From: Symsagittifera roscoffensis
Taxonomy: Eukaryota; Xenacoelomorpha; Acoela; Convolutidae
NCBI RefSeq assembly: GCF_963678635.1
Contig: NC_087071.1
Coordinates: 21,915,194 to 21,979,193, forward strand
DNA: 64,000 nucleotides
Direction of reading: 5' to 3'
The notes below the pieces were generated by a model. It made no database searches and was not told where the DNA came from. It saw nothing but the letters and a program-made list of their open reading frames with translations. Positions within the stretch are counted from its first letter, which is position 1; each line of letters begins with the position of its first letter. Made by a program: the position numbers and the translations under genes. This document shows, one piece after another, positions 58,410 through 64,000 of the stretch.

Positions 58410-58939
58410 GTTTGTATTTTGATGTTGGTTACCTCTTCTCTTCATTAAACATTTTTTACTGTGATCAAAGCTAAGAGCAGAGAGAAACTCTTAGTGAAAA
58501 ATGTTAGTTTTTTAACCTGCTCCATACAAAATGCTAACCGTTAACTTTGATAATGCAATGTATCCGTTGTTCTTGTCGAGGATTATTTCATAAAAATGTA
58601 GGAAATGATTAGTGGTGGTTCAGACATTTTTTTGTTTTTTTACTTGATCATTAGACCTCACGATTTTTTAATTTTTTATCATTAGACCTCATTCAAGTTC
58701 CAACGTTTAAACAAACCAAATGTAGATTTATTTGATAAAAATCAAACCCTTTTATAGACATAACGATTTAAAATTGTTCATACAACCAGTAAACTCAGTC
58801 ATTACTTATGTGTTTCATGGTCACTCTGTGGATTTCGATTTTCCCTATACATTTCAGATTAACAGTTAAAAGAGTTTCCGATGATGAAAATTTGATCAAA
58901 ATGTTAACAGTTTTTGAACAATTTAGTTGCTCATTTTAG

Positions 58940-59170
58940 ACAATGGTTTCAAACTGATGAGCGAGAAAGATGGAGAAGTGGTGAAAAACACAACATGGAC
59001 TGAGTGTAGAACTGCCTCTTGTGTCTTAAAAACTGATTCGGGTGAGGTTCTGTTTGAATCTGAAGTTGTGTCACAAAATAGAAGAGAGCCGGGTCTGAGG
59101 TGCCATGTTGACATCTTCACTCGAACTGGACCATCCGAATCAGATCACACAAGTGTTTCTCATTACGAAA
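58940..59170 (+). CDS. FN3-like domain 15, second-half exon
   Basis: Acceptor GCTCATTTTAG, donor A|GTAAGA. It reads (N)NGFKLMSEKDGEVVKNTTW, TECRTASCVLKTDSGEVLF and REPGLRCHVDIFTRTGPSES, ending SHYE. 231 nt, phase 1-1. EPGLRCHVDIFTRTGPS matches the FN3 strand F-G pattern. Confidence 0.85.
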
Positions 59171-61543
59171 GTAAGAGGAGCTTTGAAATTGTTAGAATTT
59201 TTTGTTAAGAAACAAATTTACATCAATATTGTACATATATCCTTGCAGTTTTTTGTCAAAACTTTCTGAAAAACGACCAAAAAGCGCAATTTTGGATTTT
59301 TTTGTTTTAAAAACAATCAAAAATAGGGATAAGTTTGTATCTGTGTATGTTTTTATGTATTCTTGTATGGGTATACTACTTTTGAGTGACAAAACAAAAA
59401 TAGTTAGAAAAAAATCTATTTGAATGGCTTTTAAAGAGATTATAATTAATTTTAATTTTGAAAAAAAAAATCAGTGGCCTATCGATTTGCTTTCCATTTT
59501 GATGTATGGAAGCAATATGGGAATCAATTATAATGATAAAAATTTAATAATTACTCACAGTAATTCTTTTCCATTTGGTCTCAATAATTTTTTTTTACTT
59601 TTCTCGGATGCGGGCAAGCTAGCCAAAGAGGCGCAGACCAAAATTCTTAAAGTTTGTCGGAACTTGTTTAGCAAATGCAATTCAAATTTTTTCAAAAGAT
59701 TTTTTTTTGATATATTGGCAATAAAGTTTTTAAAATTGCAGGACAGCTAAATCCAAAACTTTTCATACAAATGGCCCTCCTGCTCAACCGTGCAAAGACT
59801 AAGTATAGACTACTGTCTGATGTCGATTGTTTTGAAAGGTTTTTTGACCCAATAACTTGACGCTTCATATAAAAATCACGCTTTATTTTCGTTTAGCAAA
59901 ATTTTACACCTCTCAGACTTACGGGAAAATGAAAACAAAATTGTTTTCATTTTTTTTTCAAAAATTTTCCTACAACCAATGTAAAAATTCACCGCAGGTT
60001 GCAATTACGGAAACTCGTAGACTAAATTATTTGACATGTAGCTGACACACACCGGGGAAGAAAGTTATAAGATAAAGAAATTTCCCGCAAATCTTGTAAG
60101 ATGTTCGGGGGATTTTTTGTAGTTTGATCAACCCAGGCATGAAAACTCATAATGGTTTTTGAAATGAGCTGAACTTTCTAGCGCGGAGTTATAAATTTGC
60201 AAACTTTTTCAAATCGATTCATTTTTGTTCTAGAAAAATAGCAGCAAACGAAATGTCTAACTCAATGCAGCGATTTATATAACTGCTCATTTTTGAAAAT
60301 CAATCGAAACATGACAATTTTTTTAGGTTGTGAAGTTTTCTTTTTGTTGGAAAAATGGTGACAATATTAACGTGCTAATTTTGTAATAACATAATTTTCT
60401 CATAGTTTACGGCTTATTTGTCTCATCATACATATCGCTCAATCGTGCTTTCCCACTGTATCTTAAGTGAAATTTTTTTATGCTTAGTGATACATTTGGG
60501 CTAAGCGAATGAAAAAACTAGGGTTGAAATAGATATGTTCTGAATATTTGATTGAGTAAGGGGTCAAATTGGGTAAAAATGGAAGGTACTAGCAAGACAA
60601 AACGGACAAACTGTGTCAAAGCAAAAAAAATTGAGGGGCAGAACAAGTCAAAAGTTACTTTTTAAGGTTTGAATTTTGTTTTATTTTCTATTTTTGTTGA
60701 CTATAAGGCAAGTTACACTCTCCACTGAAAATACCGCAAAAATGCGAATGAGTTTTTCAAGTATATTTTATTCTTTCGATCAACAGTGATTGGAAAATTA
60801 CTCCAGATTTCACAAAACTGAATCAGTTTTATCAGCGTTATCAGAAAGGTTTCATCATAACTGTGATAAAAGTTCATTTAATGCTAGCCTGATATATGCT
60901 TTCTTCAAAAATCAAAAATTGATTATTAATTAAGAAAAAATTTATTTTTGGTTATAGTAAGTTCACTATGTTATTGAATTTTTTGTGTCTATTGGCATTG
61001 TTTGCTGTTTCTCTGGAATTGGAAATTCAAATTGAACTGAAACAACTCTGGCAACGCTTAGACACCTATTGCCTCATTGTGCCTTTTTAAACAAACATTA
61101 GAAAATACCGTTTAAGATATCTGAGTTTTTGGTTTTGTTTAGAAGATTTAACTTTAACGCTGCTTTTCTTCTTTAGTCAGTTTCAATTAGTCTTTTTGTA
61201 TCATGAAAAGGCTGACCAAAACTGGAAAACATCAGTTGCGTTTCCTCCGATCGCTAAACAAGAATCCCATCTACGATCTATAATTAACTTATTCTTATTG
61301 ACACGTAGAAAACTGCTTTGCAAATTTTCGAACTCAAAATGTTACCCTAAAAGCCATAGTCTTTGACTCTAAAAGTTTTTTTTGTAATCTAAACTTGTAG
61401 TCTAGCCCATCCAATACTGAAAAGTCCTTGAATATGTTTCGTGCAAATGAAGAATGCGCTGGATAACGGTTAACGAAAGAGCAAGCATCAAAAAATGTAA
61501 CCCACAACTTTCTCTAGTGATTGGAATTTTAATTTTTTTTTAG
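59171..61543. other. 2.4-kb intron
   Basis: AT-rich; short ORFs at 59202-59750 are homopolymer-driven. No extra exon is needed: the phases of 59170 and 61544 join directly (A+TA = Ile). No repeat family is recognised. Confidence 0.6.
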
Positions 61544-61688
61544 TACCGAATCCTGTAGAAAATGTGAACATATACTTGGTGGAGGAGACTTCCCTTGGTT
61601 TTTCCTGGTTCCCGCCATCAATTGGATATTTTGATCACTTTCTAATAGAGGTGACTCTGCTGAGTAATTTGATATCATCCGAAAAAAT
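61544..61688 (+). CDS. FN3 domain 16, first-half exon
   Basis: Acceptor TTTTTTTTAG, donor AT|GTGAGT. It reads (I)PNPVENVNIYLVEETSLGF, then SWFPPSIGYFDHFLIEVTLL and SNLISSEK. 145 nt, phase 1 in, phase 2 out. LGFSWFPPSIGYFDHFLIEV is a good FN3 strand B-C match. This is the only phase-2 junction in the gene. Confidence 0.88.
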
Positions 61689-62333
61689 GTGAGTAATCGT
61701 TGTCTTGTTATTTTTTTTCTAATTAGCTCTAATTGAAAGTCAATTTAATTAAATAGGGTAGCATTCACAGGAGTTCGACTATCTGATCACCCAAAGGGTC
61801 CCTTTTTGATACTTTTTAAAATATCCATGCTTTACTGGCGATAATTTAAAAAATATGCAATTTTGTTATTGAAAACTTCCAGAAACCGCCCAAAAATGAA
61901 AACACAATCATTATAATTTTGTAAGATAGCTCGGAGAGTCATTTTGGCGGGCTTAAGCGAAAGCAGTCAAAGCTCCAAAAAAACAATATCCACCCGCCTC
62001 TCAAGAATATGTTCGAACATCGCCCGTTGGTTCAGCTTGAAAAGCAGTATCTGAGAAATTACAACAACCTTGAGTTTGAGTGCAATTTTTTTTGGGTCCT
62101 TTGAGTGCATAGAAAAATTACAATGGGTGATTTTTTAACCATCAAACTTAAAAGAAATTGGACAAAACACAATCGTAGAATAAGAGACCAGTCACTTACA
62201 GCACAAATGGAATTCAAAAAACAAAATAAAAAACTCAAAAGACTGGAATTTTCAAAAGTCTGTTTGAGTAATGTCCGAGTATTAATTCTCAGTATAATCA
62301 AGAAAATCAACACTTTCAGTTTGTTTTAAACAG

Positions 62334-62461
62334 AGACAATTACTTGCAATACATTGTGACTGACCTGGTGCCTGGTACAGAGTACAATATCTCCATCTTC
62401 TCAGTCTCAGACTCCCAAGGTCGAGTGAGATCGACTCCAGTCACAATAAAACAAGACTCAG
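62334..62461 (+). CDS. FN3 domain 16, second-half exon with GC donor
   Basis: Acceptor TTTTAAACAG; AT+A gives Ile. It reads DNYLQYIVTDLVPGTEYNIS, then IFSVSDSQGRVRSTPVTIKQ. 128 nt. The only donor giving the phase needed by the next exon is G|GCAAGT at 62462, a GC-AG type intron with an otherwise perfect consensus. DLVPGTEYNISI is the classic FN3 motif. Confidence 0.85.
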
Positions 62462-62990
62462 GCAAGTGCGCAAAATACTAGTTGACACTATCTTTTCATT
62501 TTTTATCTGCGAACAAGAACTACACCCTCACTTGAAAATGAATCAACCCACAACAAACCCTTAACACCCAATTTGGGCTCAAATAGAATTCACTGACCCA
62601 GACTTGCAATGCAGAGGCAAAAATTGTCCTCGTCTCAAAACCGAAAACCGGTTTGGTGATGAGAGAAGATATTGTTTAGACTTACCTTTTCTGATCCGGC
62701 AGCTTTGAACAGTTTCATATAATTGAGTTTAGCTCTTTTAATAAAACTTCCTATTTATCTGTAGGCTCATTTCTGTCACCAAGACGGATGAAAACTTTTC
62801 GCTAATATTGTATATCAATTTTGCTTGAGATATGCTCATTCATTTTCACTGTTTCTGTATAAATTCTCAGAGAAAAATTCTCAGAGAGGTGGGTAAATTC
62901 TCCAAACAATTCTCAATGAATCAAAATAAAAATTTTCAGAAAAAAATTAAACACAGTTTGCAGCTGCATAGACCAAGTTTTTTGTTATAG

Positions 62991-63314
62991 CTCCATTGGA
63001 ACCACAAAATCTATTAGTTGATGTTCTGCCTAACCTCCGATTAATTAAAGTAACTTTTGATCCTCCACAAAATGGGAAGTTCGGTGGTTTCCAAGTTGCA
63101 TTATACGAGTTGGATTCGGAAGGAAAAACACTGAACGAAGCCCAGAATATTCTAGAAGACGGTTCTGTACAACTGCCTTTGAATTTGACCCAAAGTGAAT
63201 TGACTGTCGAGCTTCAGTTCGCAAAATTCGCAACAATGTACTCATTGCAGGTCAGAAGTTTAAGCGATAATGGACAACTCAGCATTCGATACCTATCCCA
63301 GTCCATAATTACAG
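62991..63314 (+). CDS. FN3 domain 17 (single exon, last in window)
   Basis: Acceptor TTTGTTATAG, donor G|GTATGC. It reads (A)PLEPQNLLVDVLPNLRLIK, VTFDPPQNGKFGGFQVALYE and ELQFAKFATMYSLQVRSLSD, ending QSIIT. 324 nt, phase 1-1. LRLIKVTFDPPQNGKFGGFQV and MYSLQVRSLS are FN3 strand B-C and F motifs. The next exon is not identifiable before 64000; the sequence from 63315 is AT-rich. Confidence 0.88.
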
Positions 63315-64000
63315 GTATGCACTAATACGATCTAATCAGATTTGAAATCAGCCGAAAAATCACGTGGTTGAACAGTTTGAGGTTATTCAACTGCCAGAAA
63401 ATTTAGTTTCAAAGCAAGCTGATTGGTGAACCAAACAAAATTTTATTTTTTGTGAAAATGTATGAAAAAAAAAAGATTTTTGTTCTGTTTATTTGAAGCT
63501 TATAACTTTGGTTGTTTTCAAAACAAATTCCTAAAACATTTAATGTTGCACTTTTTGAAGAAAGTGCGGATTTTTTGTATAGTCTATTTTTTCAACTTAG
63601 CAGTTAGAATTTCAAAAAATTAGTCATTTCACTTTCAATTACTCAAAAAAGACAAATTATGTATTTTTGTAGTAATTGAAACTCTGCGTGCGTTATTCAC
63701 AAATGAATGTAAATGATATAAGTTTTTTCTTTCAATGCAGATTTCTAAATTCAGCGGATTTGTCAGAAGATTCAAACAAATACATTTTTTTGCTGATGCA
63801 ATTGTTTTCTTTAATTTGCTTAAGTCTAATGGCTGCCTGTTGGCGTCGTTTGATTATTTTTTTTACCACGTAAAAGGTTTCCGGGGCTCTAGCAAAGCTA
63901 TAGAATTATCCATACACTGTCTGACTACCCGCAATGAAATGCCACGGATAAAATCTACTAAAATGTTTTTATTGTTAGTGTCTATAAAAATGAAAATGGT

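Noticed and set aside
63676-63873. Next exon of the FN3 gene or a membrane segment (FLLMQLFSLICLSLMAAC)
   Set aside because: Joining the acceptor at ~63740 in the required phase 1 gives an early stop, and no FN3 features are seen; hydrophobicity follows from T-rich sequence.

Overview
This is AT-rich animal DNA: introns with GT...AG ends, extracellular fibronectin type III (FN3) exons, and decayed metazoan-type mobile elements. Nothing bacterial (operons, Shine-Dalgarno sites) is visible. The species cannot be fixed from the sequence. The protein-primed DNA polymerase copies look like a family I associate with cnidarian and other invertebrate genomes, but that is only a hint.

One host gene on the + strand appears to span the whole window; neither its start nor its end is inside. 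Twenty-eight exons can be threaded (27 confident, one 33-nt micro-exon tentative) and every exon-exon phase agrees. At 164-7488 lie five tandem FN3 domains, each built from a ~110-nt exon and a 217-nt exon. From 44756 to 63314 come twelve more divergent FN3-like domains (one or two exons each) with a cysteine-rich FN2/kringle-like island at 54921-55097. The product reads as a long cell-surface or secreted adhesion/receptor protein. No signal peptide, membrane segment or catalytic domain falls in the window, so receptor phosphatase, tenascin-like or other identities stay open.

The two halves are separated by a ~37.3-kb intron (7489-44755) filled with decayed mobile DNA. Copy A (about 9840-19790) has a direct-repeat start, three or four short minus-strand ORFs, a 38-bp minisatellite, and a + strand zinc-finger plus family-B (protein-primed type) DNA polymerase broken by many stops. 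Copy B (about 30890-39045) repeats this order in a more damaged form. It has lost Exo II and motif B, and part of its polymerase N-terminal region is duplicated. An AT-rich array at its right end (38650-39045) recurs inverted at 22660-23125, which could mark ends of a ~16-kb Polinton-sized unit. Integrase, capsid and packaging ATPase genes, expected of a complete Polinton, were not recognised.

Other insertions in the intron are a 5'-truncated LINE with a YADD reverse transcriptase and three downstream zinc-finger motifs (28602-30560), flanked by ~260-bp direct repeats; two unrecognised coding relics (25808-26223 +, 27623-28109 -); and a ~3-kb unrecognised decayed coding region (39600-42649 +). 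The remaining introns hold tandem repeats at 43320-43870, 46945-47152, 49946-50144 and 57887-58166, and otherwise AT-rich sequence in which I see nothing.
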